A stretch of DNA of 64,000 bases from Dysgonomonas sp. 25 (GTDB lineage: Bacteria > Bacteroidota > Bacteroidia > Bacteroidales > Dysgonomonadaceae). The notes beneath the pieces were generated by a model. The model was not told the origin of the DNA. It worked only from the letters and a program-made list of their open reading frames with translations, and ran no database searches. The position numbers and the translations under genes were made by a program. The stretch spans positions 1-64,000 of the forward strand of contig NZ_QVMN01000004.1 of assembly GCF_010501075.1 (NCBI RefSeq), given 5' to 3'. The stretch's first letter is position 1. Each line of letters opens with the position of its first letter. Shown one piece after another: positions 39,301 to 47,233 of the stretch.

Positions 39301-39590
39301 TTAATCTATTAAGACTAAGACCCAATCAAGAGAAAGTTAGACCTAAATTTATATCTGAAATATTAAAACTTCCAATATTTATATCTGAGGTTCAAAAGTA
39401 TGCAATAAAGGCTGCAAATCAGGCTAGTATAAACATTTCAAATCTTCAATCATTGAGGGTTCCATTACCTCCAGATGATATTCAATTGAAGATAATTACA
39501 GAAATAGAACAAATAGAGAAAAACTCTAAATCTATTGTTATAAATGATATGGGTAAACTTAAAGAAGGAATATTTAATAAATACTTATGA
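36399..39590 (+). CDS. Single-chain restriction-modification enzyme (type IIG-like)
   Basis: 1063 residues with three functions in one chain. Residues about 60-180 form an HsdR-N-type nuclease with Asp101 and Glu116-x-Lys118 (LIECKTYG). The N6-adenine methylase (about 360-700) has QFFTPVPIAQFI, motif I DYASGSGHF starting at Asp440, and motif IV NPPY at 556. Residues about 880-1063 resemble half of an HsdS specificity subunit, including FLQKGDILFSHINS. There is no helicase domain, so this is not a type I HsdR. The enzyme probably methylates and cuts at its own site, giving the element defence or self-retention. The gene stands alone and is visibly AT-rich. Confidence 0.88.
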   Translation: MDNKKLISKIGFIPKDNTVGVFFKKYTRCDGYSIEVDFENEIINYGDKIESNNKSTQNFKQPENWVVLECVDRLLEKGYKPQNIILEKTWNAGHGTSGRLDVCVTHDDGSEYLLIECKTYGKEFDKALNRMCKDGGQLFTYFKFSNKADIIMLYSSELKQNKVVYKNEIVKIEDDYRSGDVKDFYEKWNKLTKDNGVFDNWVQPYSFESKALTINELEEIKPEDSSFIFNRFLEILRHNVVSDKPNAFNKIFTLFLCKIYDEKVNEGTTKELDFQWKEGVDDDISFQLRLTDLYKNGMYEFLQKNVTDFSEEEFESKYTNLDDSVKTELLHEFKKIRLEKNNEFAIKEVYDEKSFKENGKVVKQVVELLQKYKIRYAQKQQYLSDFFELLLTTGLKQEAGQFFTPVPIAQFILKSLPIDDLVKRKLEEGKRDELLPYVIDYASGSGHFITESMHEIQQILGKYDISNLRVDAKKFVEIARISHFDWALQYVYGIEKDYRLVKVGKVGCYLHGDGLANVIHSDGLASFEHQDYKGKLRERNKDFPQENKQFDIIVSNPPYAIEAFRNSSREYYTEKDFELYENLTDNSSEIEVLFVERTKQLLKDEGVGGVILPAAILGKKGVFVKARELILKYFEIVAIAELGSNTFMATGINTVVFFIKRRNNYIITNLEKKVEKFFSNWQDVTLNGIEYPISKYVSHTWGNIHYNDYINLLKGNISQCIENHDLFQDYKEKIKADSFKELIEEICNIEKEKIIYFILAYPQQVVLVKTGEKEKEKRFLGYKFSEKRGREGIHPIEKSKTIEKCTKLFDSNSYDNPLKASTYIYNAFKGDLSTPIDESLKDNVSRIEMVDMLDFTRSDFDKNISLTVKNKIIIKSKYPQEKIEKLFIEIKNGRNVNQIDTQGKYRVSRIESIADATFNLNATKWTNDDINENDFLQKGDILFSHINSVKHLGKTAYFEEDELIVHGINLLRLRPNQEKVRPKFISEILKLPIFISEVQKYAIKAANQASINISNLQSLRVPLPPDDIQLKIITEIEQIEKNSKSIVINDMGKLKEGIFNKYL

Positions 39591-39707
39591 TTGGGAAAAG
39601 AGACTGAAGTCTTTTTATGAAAAATATAGCTTAATGCCTATCAAATAGAGGAAATTAATTATATGGGAGACCATAAAAATTATACGATACTCAAAACTGG
39701 TGCCCAA

Positions 39708-39722
39708 TCCAGTGCCCTTTTT
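39708..39722 (+). repeat. End repeat of element 2, right copy
   Basis: TCCAGTGCCCTTTTT corresponds to TCCGTGCCCTTTTTT at 24768-24782. A further TGGTGCCCAA lies just before it. The distances to the attachment cores are 65 and 117 nt. The rest of 39591-39838 holds no gene. Confidence 0.4.
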
Positions 39723-39835
39723 AGCGCTTCTCCATGACTATTGTAGCCTCGCATAGCTTCTTAATTCACATCTTGTAAGGAATTGATAGAGTCCACACAA
39801 AACAGCGAAAATCATTTCAATTCATGGTTAACTCA

Positions 39836-39848
39836 CAGGTGGGACCAC
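39836..39848 (+). repeat. Attachment-site repeat, copy 3 (right end of element 2)
   Basis: CAGGTGGGACCAC is identical to 24690-24702 and differs by one base from the tRNA end CAAGTGGGACCAC. It marks the return to ordinary chromosome and is followed at once by a tRNA-type terminator. Confidence 0.7.
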
Positions 39849-39858
39849 GCAGAAGATG

Positions 39859-39888
39859 AAAGACTTACATGAAAATGTAGGTCTTTTT
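39859..39888 (+). terminator. Original terminator of the tRNA gene, displaced by the elements
   Basis: Stem AAAGACTTACAT / ATGTAGGTCTTT followed by TTTTT begins 10 nt after the third attachment core. Removal of both elements would place it directly behind the tRNA. Confidence 0.7.
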
Positions 39889-39908
39889 CCTTATTCAATG
39901 GATTAGCC

Positions 39909-40904
39909 TCAATCCAAAATTTCGATTGTATAAGAGGTCACAAAATTCTCCGAAGGGGCGAGTTGTTGTGTCCATTCCCGTTGACCGAATTCGCCTTCGG
40001 TGTCTACCTTTCCTTCCTTACCCCACCATGGTTCGATGCATATATAGGGTGCATTCTTATGCGAAAGAGACCATAGCCCGAAAACAGGAATTTCGAATTC
40101 CATCGAGAGGTAAGGCGTTTTGTTCCTATCCAACAGCGTAACCTTGCGCACCTGATAATCTTCGAAGGTGAGCGAGTCATCTTTAAACAGTTGCTGAGTG
40201 ATGGGCAGAAGTCCATCTTTATTCAATGCTAACCGATGTCTCTCAGGATTGGCGCTGAAAAAATAATTCTTCTCCTTGACCGAGAAATATATCTCATCTT
40301 CTATCGTGTTGAAAGACAAATACCCATTGCAGTCAGCCGTCTCGTCAAAATCGGGATACTGGAATCCGGGATGTCCTCCTATCTGGAAAGGCATTGTCCG
40401 GGTATCGGTATTTTTTACGTTCCAAACCACTTTCAGGCGCTTCCCGTCTAAAATATATCCTATAATCAATTCGAACCGGAAAGGATATTTTTCTGAAGTC
40501 GTTTCATCGCTTTTTAGCCTGAACCATGCTTCGTTTTCTTTCTTAGCTATCACATCGAATACATATCGTTGCGCAAAACCATGCGCTTCCATTTTATATT
40601 GTTTCCCGTCGATGCGATATTCATTCTTCCAGAGGCGGCCGACCACAGGAAAAAGGATAGGCGAACGATCGTGCCAGAAAGAAGGATCGCCCTGCCACAG
40701 ATATTCCCTGCCGGTTTGTTGTGCCGTGATATTCCACAATTCAGCGCCGGAAGTATTGATGTTTACAGATAATTGTTTGTTTCCGATGCTTATAATTTCG
40801 GACTTGTTTTTCGATGCCTTTTGATTTTGCGAGCATATTGCCGGTATATGCAATAACAGAAAAAGTAAGATAAAAAGAAATCTTTGGTGAGAGGTTGTTT
40901 TCAT
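39909..40904 (-). CDS. Exported aldose 1-epimerase-like (GalM/LacX family) protein
   Basis: 331 residues with a signal peptide ending ..PAICSQ. The galactose-mutarotase-like fold is indicated by the LacX-type blocks ISIGNKQLSVNINTSGAELW, SPILFPVVGRL, YKMEAHGFAQ with a catalytic-type His, and GGHPGFQYP. It probably interconverts anomers of a sugar or acts on a related sugar outside the cytoplasm. It lies 40 bp after the histidine kinase gene and is the third gene of that leftward unit, though a functional link is unclear. Confidence 0.85.
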   Translation of the reverse strand: MKTTSHQRFLFILLFLLLHIPAICSQNQKASKNKSEIISIGNKQLSVNINTSGAELWNITAQQTGREYLWQGDPSFWHDRSPILFPVVGRLWKNEYRIDGKQYKMEAHGFAQRYVFDVIAKKENEAWFRLKSDETTSEKYPFRFELIIGYILDGKRLKVVWNVKNTDTRTMPFQIGGHPGFQYPDFDETADCNGYLSFNTIEDEIYFSVKEKNYFFSANPERHRLALNKDGLLPITQQLFKDDSLTFEDYQVRKVTLLDRNKTPYLSMEFEIPVFGLWSLSHKNAPYICIEPWWGKEGKVDTEGEFGQREWTQQLAPSENFVTSYTIEILD

Positions 40905-40944
40905 GTTGTAGGTTTTAGAGAGGTTTCGGGGGTTGTTTTTTATA

Positions 40945-42240
40945 TCATATACGTATGTAGAATGTGCTTCCTTTCTCGGCTTGCGAAGTTACGGTCAACG
41001 TTCCGCCGTGCAGATCTATTATCTGCCGGCAAATACTCAATCCTATGCCCGAGCCGTTGAGTTTAGTCGTATAAAAAGGCATAAAAATTCTTTCTGTCGT
41101 TTCGGGTGACATGCCTTGTCCGTTGTCCGCAATGGAAATGATTATCCGATTGTTCGAATCTTCCATTGCGGTGATTTGTATCTCGGGTTTATCCTTATCG
41201 GCACAAGCTTCCGAAGCATTCTTTATCAGGTTGATCAATACCTGTTCCATCTGCCCCCTGTCGGCATATATTGCGATATTATCCGATGTGATAATATATT
41301 CGGCTTCTATGCCTTGTGACTTTAACAGGCTCAACACATCCTCCAATATCTCTTTGACCGACACATATTCCCGCCGGGGGATAGGTATCTGCGTGAGTTT
41401 TTTATAATTGCTGATAAATTCGAGCAAACCTTCGCTACGGCGGTGAATCGTTTGCATTGCTTTGGCCATCATGGCAGGATCTTGTTCGGCTTCAACATCC
41501 GAAAAGGTATCGGAAAGCGAGATGATCGGGGTGAGCGAATTCATCATTTCATGTGTCAGCACACTCACCAATTGCATCCACGCCGACTGTTCGGTTTCTT
41601 CCACTACCGGCTGAACATCTTTCAGACTGTATATTTTCAGCGGAGAGCCATTTACATAGACGGTAGATAACGTGACGGCCAAATAGCGGGATTTGCCCTC
41701 GCGGTGCAACCTAACTATCTTCATCGTTTTTGGCAGCAAGGTGTTGAACGCATCGAACAGATCGTCCGATATATTTTTCAGTGCCTCGATGTGGGTTATT
41801 TTCGGCCTGCCCAAAAGGTCTAATGCCGCCTTGTTTATCCACTTTACGGCTTGTTTCTCATCGGCAATGATTACGGCAAAGTCTATCCGGTTGAGTAGGT
41901 TATTGTAAAAGTTTAGTTCCGCTTCTCGCTTTTGAGTTAGCGTATTGAACTTTTCGAGCGCTTTGTGCAGGCTATCGTGATAGGCGCGATAACGCTCGTT
42001 TTTTATGGTAGAACCGAAAGATATATTACTTTCCGAAAACTTGATTGATTCTGCAAAATGTTGGAATTGCTCCGTCGTTTTCATGTTGAGCCGGTACAAC
42101 CCATAACCCAGATAAATAATCACAGGCAGCACGCACACAGCTATCCAGAAGGCATGATATGCCAATGCAATGCCTGCGCCGATGGCAAGCAGTACAATAA
42201 AGCCTATGCTGATAGCGATTTTAGTCGGTAACCTGTTCAT
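40945..42240 (-). CDS. NtrB-like membrane sensor histidine kinase
   Basis: 431 residues. Two N-terminal membrane helices (about 8-50) are followed by a PAS-like domain (about 105-215), a phosphoacceptor helix with His near residue 230 (VSVLTHEMMNSLTPI), and an ATPase domain with DNGQGMSP and GSGIGLSICRQI. It partners the sigma-54 activator encoded immediately upstream; the two genes overlap by 4 bases. The signal sensed is unknown. Confidence 0.9.
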   Translation of the reverse strand: MNRLPTKIAISIGFIVLLAIGAGIALAYHAFWIAVCVLPVIIYLGYGLYRLNMKTTEQFQHFAESIKFSESNISFGSTIKNERYRAYHDSLHKALEKFNTLTQKREAELNFYNNLLNRIDFAVIIADEKQAVKWINKAALDLLGRPKITHIEALKNISDDLFDAFNTLLPKTMKIVRLHREGKSRYLAVTLSTVYVNGSPLKIYSLKDVQPVVEETEQSAWMQLVSVLTHEMMNSLTPIISLSDTFSDVEAEQDPAMMAKAMQTIHRRSEGLLEFISNYKKLTQIPIPRREYVSVKEILEDVLSLLKSQGIEAEYIITSDNIAIYADRGQMEQVLINLIKNASEACADKDKPEIQITAMEDSNNRIIISIADNGQGMSPETTERIFMPFYTTKLNGSGIGLSICRQIIDLHGGTLTVTSQAEKGSTFYIRI

Positions 42241-43592
42241 TTTTTATTTATTTTCCTGTATAGTGCAAAACGGCTTATCCCCAACATTTCCGCTGCCTTA
42301 TTCATATTCCCTTCGCTCAACGCGAGAGCCTTTTCGATGGCTTGTTGCTCCAATTCTTCCAGATTCAGCACATCGGTACTCTTCAATTTGGTGGATTTGT
42401 TGTTGGATAGATTGAAATCGTTTGCTTGCAACGACCTTCCCTGCGAAAGGATTACAGCCCGTTCTATCACATTCTGTAATTCGCGGACATTGCCGGGCCA
42501 ATTATAGGTGGTTAACTTCTTTTTCGCTTCTAAAGATAAACCTTTTATTTCTTTTTTGTATTTATTACCGAATTTATTGAGGAAAAAATCGGCAAGGAGA
42601 ATAATATCATTTCCCCGTTCGCGCAGAGGCGGAAGACAGATTTCGATAGTGTTGATGCGGTAGAGTAAATCCTGTCTGAAAAGTCCGTCCTCTACGGCTT
42701 TGTAAATATCCGTGTTGGTGGCGGCAATGAAGCGTACATCGACAGCTATATTCTGCACCGAGCCTAATCGACTGATATATTTTTTCTCGATGGTTGTCAA
42801 CAATTTGGCTTGCATAGCCGGAGATAAATTCCCTATTTCGTCGAGGAAAAGCGTGCCACCCGATGCAACCTCTATGCGTCCTTGCTTTTCTTTTTTAGCG
42901 TCGGTGAAGGCTCCTTTTTCATGCCCGAACAGTTCGCTTTCGAAAAGTGATTCGGATATGCTGCCGAGGTCGATGGTGGCAAATACCTTCTCAGCCCGCG
43001 GAGAATTGTTGTGAATCGTGCGGGCGACCAAGTCTTTGCCTGTTCCGTTCTCGCCGAGGATAAGGATGTTGGCTTCCGTGGCGGACATTCTTTCTATCAG
43101 GTCAAAAATTGCCTGCATCTGCTCCGATTCGCCTATTATCTCGCCCGTTTGCTCGTTATTCAGCGCCTGTAGTTGTTTTTTCAATCCTGCCACTTCGTTT
43201 TGCGAATCTTTGAGCCGCATAGCAGAATTGATTGTCGCCAATAGTTTTTCTTTTTCCCACGGCTTAGGTATAAAATCCGTCGCGCCCGCTTTAATAGCCT
43301 GCACAGCCTTGTCGGTGTCGGCATAGGCGGTCATCATGATGACGATAGCGTTCGGGTCTGCTTGCAGGATTTTCTCTAACCAGAAGAATCCCTCTTTTCC
43401 GCTCGACATTTCTTTGCTGAAATTCATATCCAGTAAAATAATATCGGGCTGAAACTCACTCATAAAGCGAAGCGCGTTCTCGGGCTTGGTGCTGACTTTT
43501 ACTTTCTCCGTATACTTGGCGAGCAAAGCATTAAGAGCGAACAAAATATCTTCGTTATCGTCGATTATTAAAATCTTGCCCTTTTTGTCCAT
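42237..43592 (-). CDS. NtrC-family sigma-54-dependent response regulator
   Basis: 451 residues. The receiver carries Asp55 (IILLDMNFS). The AAA+ domain has Walker A GENGTGKD, Walker B GGTLFLDEIG, and the sigma-54 contact loop reads GAFTDA instead of the classical GAFTGA. A Fis-type HTH ends the protein (MNKAAEMLGISRFALYRKI). The start MDKKGKIL at 43592 was chosen because the 43 residues before it in the open frame match nothing. It is divergent from the export operon at 43788, whose promoter has a sigma-54 box and two palindromes, so it probably activates that operon. Confidence 0.93.
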   Translation of the reverse strand: MDKKGKILIIDDNEDILFALNALLAKYTEKVKVSTKPENALRFMSEFQPDIILLDMNFSKEMSSGKEGFFWLEKILQADPNAIVIMMTAYADTDKAVQAIKAGATDFIPKPWEKEKLLATINSAMRLKDSQNEVAGLKKQLQALNNEQTGEIIGESEQMQAIFDLIERMSATEANILILGENGTGKDLVARTIHNNSPRAEKVFATIDLGSISESLFESELFGHEKGAFTDAKKEKQGRIEVASGGTLFLDEIGNLSPAMQAKLLTTIEKKYISRLGSVQNIAVDVRFIAATNTDIYKAVEDGLFRQDLLYRINTIEICLPPLRERGNDIILLADFFLNKFGNKYKKEIKGLSLEAKKKLTTYNWPGNVRELQNVIERAVILSQGRSLQANDFNLSNNKSTKLKSTDVLNLEELEQQAIEKALALSEGNMNKAAEMLGISRFALYRKINKK

Positions 43593-43651
43593 CTGCTTAT
43601 TCTTTGAATTGGTAGTGATAGCAAATATACATATTAATTCTTTCCGAAACG

Positions 43652-43688
43652 GTGCGTATTCGCACATGTGAAGTGTGCTTTTGCACGC
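43652..43688. promoter_or_regulatory. Paired upstream activator palindromes
   Basis: GTGCG-TATT-CGCAC (43652-43665, perfect) and GTGTGC-TTTT-GCACGC (43673-43688, one mismatch) have centres 22 bp apart, two helical turns, and lie about 60-90 bp before the sigma-54 box. That is the expected spacing for binding of two NtrC-type dimers. Confidence 0.7.
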
Positions 43689-43742
43689 TTTCTGTGCGGG
43701 TGCTGTATGCGTATATTGCATATAATTAATGCTTTATGATGG

Positions 43743-43758
43743 TGGCATGTTTGTTGTT
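43743..43758 (+). promoter_or_regulatory. Sigma-54 promoter of the export operon
   Basis: TGGCATG-TTTG-TTGTT matches the -24/-12 consensus TGGCACG-N4-TTGCW except at two positions. It ends 29 bp before the TolC-like start codon. Confidence 0.65.
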
Positions 43759-43787
43759 TATTCTTTTCTGCAAAAACGCTGATACAA

Positions 43788-45269
43788 ATGAAATTCATAA
43801 TGCTGATACTTTTTTCTTTAATCTTCACATTGCCGGTATGCAGTCGGTCGCAAGAGGGAGATACTTTGCGATTGACTGTTGTGTCGGCTATTGAGGTGGC
43901 CAGAACCCAGTCGCCGGATGTGCTTGTGGCGCGTCACAGCTTCCGTTCGTCCTATTGGAATTATTGCTATTATAAAGCAAACTATAAGCCGAGCCTGGCA
44001 TTCACGTCTACTCCTTATTTCAATAATCAGATAAATATTATTACAATGGAGGACGGTACTTCTAAATATATCCGTCAGAAGCAGTTAAGAACCGACGGAG
44101 GCTTGTCCCTGACACAAAACATTCCGTGGACGGGCGGAGCTATCTCGCTTAATACAAGCTTGCAACGGCTCGATATATTGGGCGACGAGAATAAGCATAC
44201 CTACCGCAGCAACCCTGTTACCTTAACTTTCCAGCAATCCATCTTCGGATATAATTCGTTGAAGTGGGATAAAAAGCTCGAGCCGTTACGTTTCGAGGAA
44301 GCCAAAAGGGAATATGTAGAGACATTGGAATTGGTTTCCGTCAAGGCTATAACAAAGTTTTTTAACCTTGCCCGCGCACAGTCGAACCTTCAGATAGCGA
44401 AAACCAATTTTGCCAATGCCGATACGTTGTACACCTTTGCCAAAGGGCGCTACAATATAGGTACGATAACCGAGAACGAAATGCTGCAACTCGAAATCAA
44501 CCGGCTGACCGAAGAAAGTAATATGTTAAATGCCGGAATCGAAGTGGATGATGCGATGGAGGATTTACGTGTTTATCTGGGTATTACGGAGGCTGTTGTC
44601 ATCGAAACAGATGTCACGCATCAACTGTCGGAATTGCAGGTCGATTGGCAGGATGCATTGAACAAAGCTTTGAATAATAGCCCGGACATCATCAATATGG
44701 AGCGGCGAAAGCGCGAAAGCGACGGTAATGTGGCATATGCCCGTTCGCAGACGGGGCTGAAAGCAGATATTTATGCGCAAGTGGGGTTGACGCAAACCAA
44801 TGATAAATTCAATAAGGCTTATCAGGATTTGCAGAACCAGCAATATGTAGAAGTCGGCATACGCATCCCTATCCTCGACTGGGGACGGGCGAAAGGACGG
44901 ATAAGTGTTGCCAAATCGAACCGCGATATGGTTTATACACAAGTGGGGCAGGACAGAACCAATTTCGAGCAGAATATCGTGAAACTGGTCAAGCAGTTCA
45001 ACCTGCAATCAAACCGGGTGAGGGTGGCTGCCAAAACCAATTATACGGCAAGCCGCCGAAACGATGTCGCCCGCAGGCTCTATATTCTGGGGCGCTCTTC
45101 GGTATTGGATATGAATGCCGCTATATCGGAGCAGAATGCTGCCTGCCAAAATTACATCAATACATTATTCAACTACTGGCAACTATATTATACCATCCGG
45201 AGTATCACATTGTATGACTTCGAAAAGGATATATTGTTGACAGAAGATTATGATTCGCTGATAAAATAA
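43788..45269 (+). CDS. TolC-family outer-membrane efflux protein
   Basis: 493 residues with signal peptide MKFIMLILFSLIFTLPVCSRS. The outer-membrane-efflux repeats contain long helices and heptad-rich segments. The block GRYNIGTITENEMLQLEINR and its repeat-like counterpart RRLYILGRSSVLDMNAAISE are typical. It is the first gene of the operon TolC-HlyD-ABC-FtsX and supplies the outer-membrane channel. Confidence 0.9.
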   Translation: MKFIMLILFSLIFTLPVCSRSQEGDTLRLTVVSAIEVARTQSPDVLVARHSFRSSYWNYCYYKANYKPSLAFTSTPYFNNQINIITMEDGTSKYIRQKQLRTDGGLSLTQNIPWTGGAISLNTSLQRLDILGDENKHTYRSNPVTLTFQQSIFGYNSLKWDKKLEPLRFEEAKREYVETLELVSVKAITKFFNLARAQSNLQIAKTNFANADTLYTFAKGRYNIGTITENEMLQLEINRLTEESNMLNAGIEVDDAMEDLRVYLGITEAVVIETDVTHQLSELQVDWQDALNKALNNSPDIINMERRKRESDGNVAYARSQTGLKADIYAQVGLTQTNDKFNKAYQDLQNQQYVEVGIRIPILDWGRAKGRISVAKSNRDMVYTQVGQDRTNFEQNIVKLVKQFNLQSNRVRVAAKTNYTASRRNDVARRLYILGRSSVLDMNAAISEQNAACQNYINTLFNYWQLYYTIRSITLYDFEKDILLTEDYDSLIK

Positions 45270-45274
45270 CTACG

Positions 45275-46525
45275 ATGGATATACAAATAAAAAAGAAGCC
45301 TTTTTTGCTGAGGTATAAATATTATATACTTGGGGCGGCAGTTTTGTTTCTGCTTCTCATCTATCTCTTAGGTGCGTCGGTTGGGCCGTCCAAGTTGAGG
45401 CAGGATATCGAAAATCTGCAAATATCCGAGGTGAAAGAGGGGAAATTCCTCGAATATCTCGATGTGGAAGGTATTGCACAGCCAAAGCTGACAGTCAAGC
45501 TGAACAGCCTCGAATCCGGCATCGTGGAGCGCATTGTGGCCGAAGACGGTAGCATGTTGAAAAAGGGTGATACGATACTGGTATTGATAAATCCCGAATT
45601 GCTGCGTACCATTGACGATGAGCGCGATAATCTGGAGAAACAGCGTATCTCTCAGCGCGAGAAGTTGTTGCAAATGGAGCAGAAAACATCCGAATTGAAG
45701 CGGAGTACCATGAAAACCGTTTACGATCTCAACCGTTTGAGCAAGCAATACGAATTAGACAAGGAAGAATATGCCATCGGCATCCGCAGCAAAGCTCAAT
45801 TGGATGTCTCGGCGGACGAATATGCTTATAATCAGAAAAATGCCCGCTTACTATTGGAAGAACTCAAACAGGACTCTGCCAAAAATGCGATTCAGCGCGA
45901 CCTGCTTCGAAACGATATGGAACGCGAAGAGAAAAAATACCTGCGCAGCAAAGAACGGCTCGATAATTTGGTTGTCCGCGCACCGATAGACGGTCAGTTG
46001 AGTTTCCTGAACGTTATCCCGGGCGAACGGGTGAATGCCGGAACGAACATAGGCGAACAGAAGGAAATGGAAAATATGAAAGTGACGGCGGCCGTGAGCG
46101 AATATTATATCGACCGTATCTCGTTGGGCTTGCCCGCTTCCATTACGTATAAGAATGAGAAATATCCGTTAGTCATATCCAAAATAAATCCCGAGATAAA
46201 GGAACGCAACTTCGACGTGGATTTCCTCTTTACAGATAAAGTGCCTGATAATGTGCGTATAGGTAAAACCTATCGCCTGCAGATAGAAATGGGGCAGCCC
46301 GAAGATGCCCTTGTTATCAACAAAGGGAATTTCTACCAATCGACGGGTGGGCAATGGATTTTCAAGCTGAATAAGGATAAGACAAGAGCCGTGAGAACCA
46401 ACATCGTCATCGGGCGGCAGAATCCGTTGCAATATGAGGTTCTGGATGGTTTGAAACCGGGTGACCAAGTCATTATTTCGGGTTACAACAATTTTGGCGA
46501 TGTGCAGGAATTAGTATTAGAATAA
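45275..46525 (+). CDS. HlyD/MacA-type periplasmic adaptor protein
   Basis: 416 residues. One membrane helix (about 14-34) anchors the protein. A lipoyl-type half domain (VERIVAEDGSMLKKGDTIL), a long coiled coil (about 110-230), the second half (LVVRAPIDGQLSFLNVIPG) and beta-barrel domains follow. It bridges the inner-membrane ABC/FtsX unit and the TolC-like channel. It lies 5 bp after the TolC gene. Confidence 0.9.
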   Translation: MDIQIKKKPFLLRYKYYILGAAVLFLLLIYLLGASVGPSKLRQDIENLQISEVKEGKFLEYLDVEGIAQPKLTVKLNSLESGIVERIVAEDGSMLKKGDTILVLINPELLRTIDDERDNLEKQRISQREKLLQMEQKTSELKRSTMKTVYDLNRLSKQYELDKEEYAIGIRSKAQLDVSADEYAYNQKNARLLLEELKQDSAKNAIQRDLLRNDMEREEKKYLRSKERLDNLVVRAPIDGQLSFLNVIPGERVNAGTNIGEQKEMENMKVTAAVSEYYIDRISLGLPASITYKNEKYPLVISKINPEIKERNFDVDFLFTDKVPDNVRIGKTYRLQIEMGQPEDALVINKGNFYQSTGGQWIFKLNKDKTRAVRTNIVIGRQNPLQYEVLDGLKPGDQVIISGYNNFGDVQELVLE

Positions 46526-46547
46526 TATACAATAAAAATAGTAAGCT

Positions 46548-47216
46548 ATGATTAAGACAGAAAATTTGCAAAAGGTTTTCCGGACAGAGGAAGTCGAAAC
46601 GTGGGCATTGAAAAATGTCAGCCTGAATATAAAAGAAGGGGAATTTGTTGCCATTATGGGGCCTTCGGGTTGTGGTAAGTCTACGCTTCTGAATATTTTC
46701 GGTTTACTCGATACGCCTACGGGCGGCAAATACATCCTCAACAATACGGATGTAAGTGATTTCAGCGAGGGAGAGCTCACCAAATTAAGAAAAGGGCTGG
46801 TCGGGTTCGTATTTCAGAGCTTCAACCTGATAGACGAGTTGACCGTATTCGAGAATATCGAGCTGCCGCTGCTATATATGGGCATATCCGCATCGGAACG
46901 GAAAAACCGTGTGAATGAAGCGATGGACAGGATGCAGATTTCGCATCGGGCAAAACACTTTCCGCAACAATTGTCCGGCGGACAGCAGCAACGTGTGGCG
47001 ATTGCCCGTGCCGTAGTGGCTAACCCCAAACTGATATTGGCCGATGAGCCTACCGGAAATCTCGATTCGCGCACGGGTGAGGAAGTGATGAATCTGTTGA
47101 CCGAACTGAACAACGATGGAACTACTATTGTGATGGTGACGCATAGCCCGCACGATGCCGAATATGCCGGACGAATCATTAACCTGTTCGACGGGCAAAT
47201 AATTATGGAGTCATAA
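46548..47216 (+). CDS. ABC transporter ATPase (MacB/LolD type)
   Basis: 222 residues. Walker A is GPSGCGKST (about 39-47), the signature LSGGQQQR, Walker B LILADEP and the switch histidine is in MVTHSPHD. It powers the FtsX-type permease encoded next. Proteins of this type drive mechanotransmission-based export of peptides, lipoproteins or drugs through TolC-like exits. Confidence 0.93.
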   Translation: MIKTENLQKVFRTEEVETWALKNVSLNIKEGEFVAIMGPSGCGKSTLLNIFGLLDTPTGGKYILNNTDVSDFSEGELTKLRKGLVGFVFQSFNLIDELTVFENIELPLLYMGISASERKNRVNEAMDRMQISHRAKHFPQQLSGGQQQRVAIARAVVANPKLILADEPTGNLDSRTGEEVMNLLTELNNDGTTIVMVTHSPHDAEYAGRIINLFDGQIIMES

Positions 47217-47233
47217 ATATAAAAAAGAATATT

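Larger units (their letters stand above)
24693..39848. mobile_element. Integrated element 2: Rep, HU/ArdA, type IIG-like restriction element
   Basis: About 15.1 kb between attachment repeats 2 and 3. It holds replication-type genes, HU, ArdA, excisionase-like and tyrosine recombinase genes and a nuclease-methylase fusion; no relaxase was recognised. Left and right ends both carry TCC(A)GTGCCCTTTTT. The recombinase gene lies 4.2 kb inside the right end rather than next to the att site, so assigning this recombinase to these ends is an inference. Confidence 0.7.

Noticed and set aside
36399-39590. Type I restriction subunit HsdM or HsdR
   Set aside because: Nuclease, methylase and specificity parts are all in one chain and helicase motifs are missing, so a type IIG-like enzyme is the better reading.
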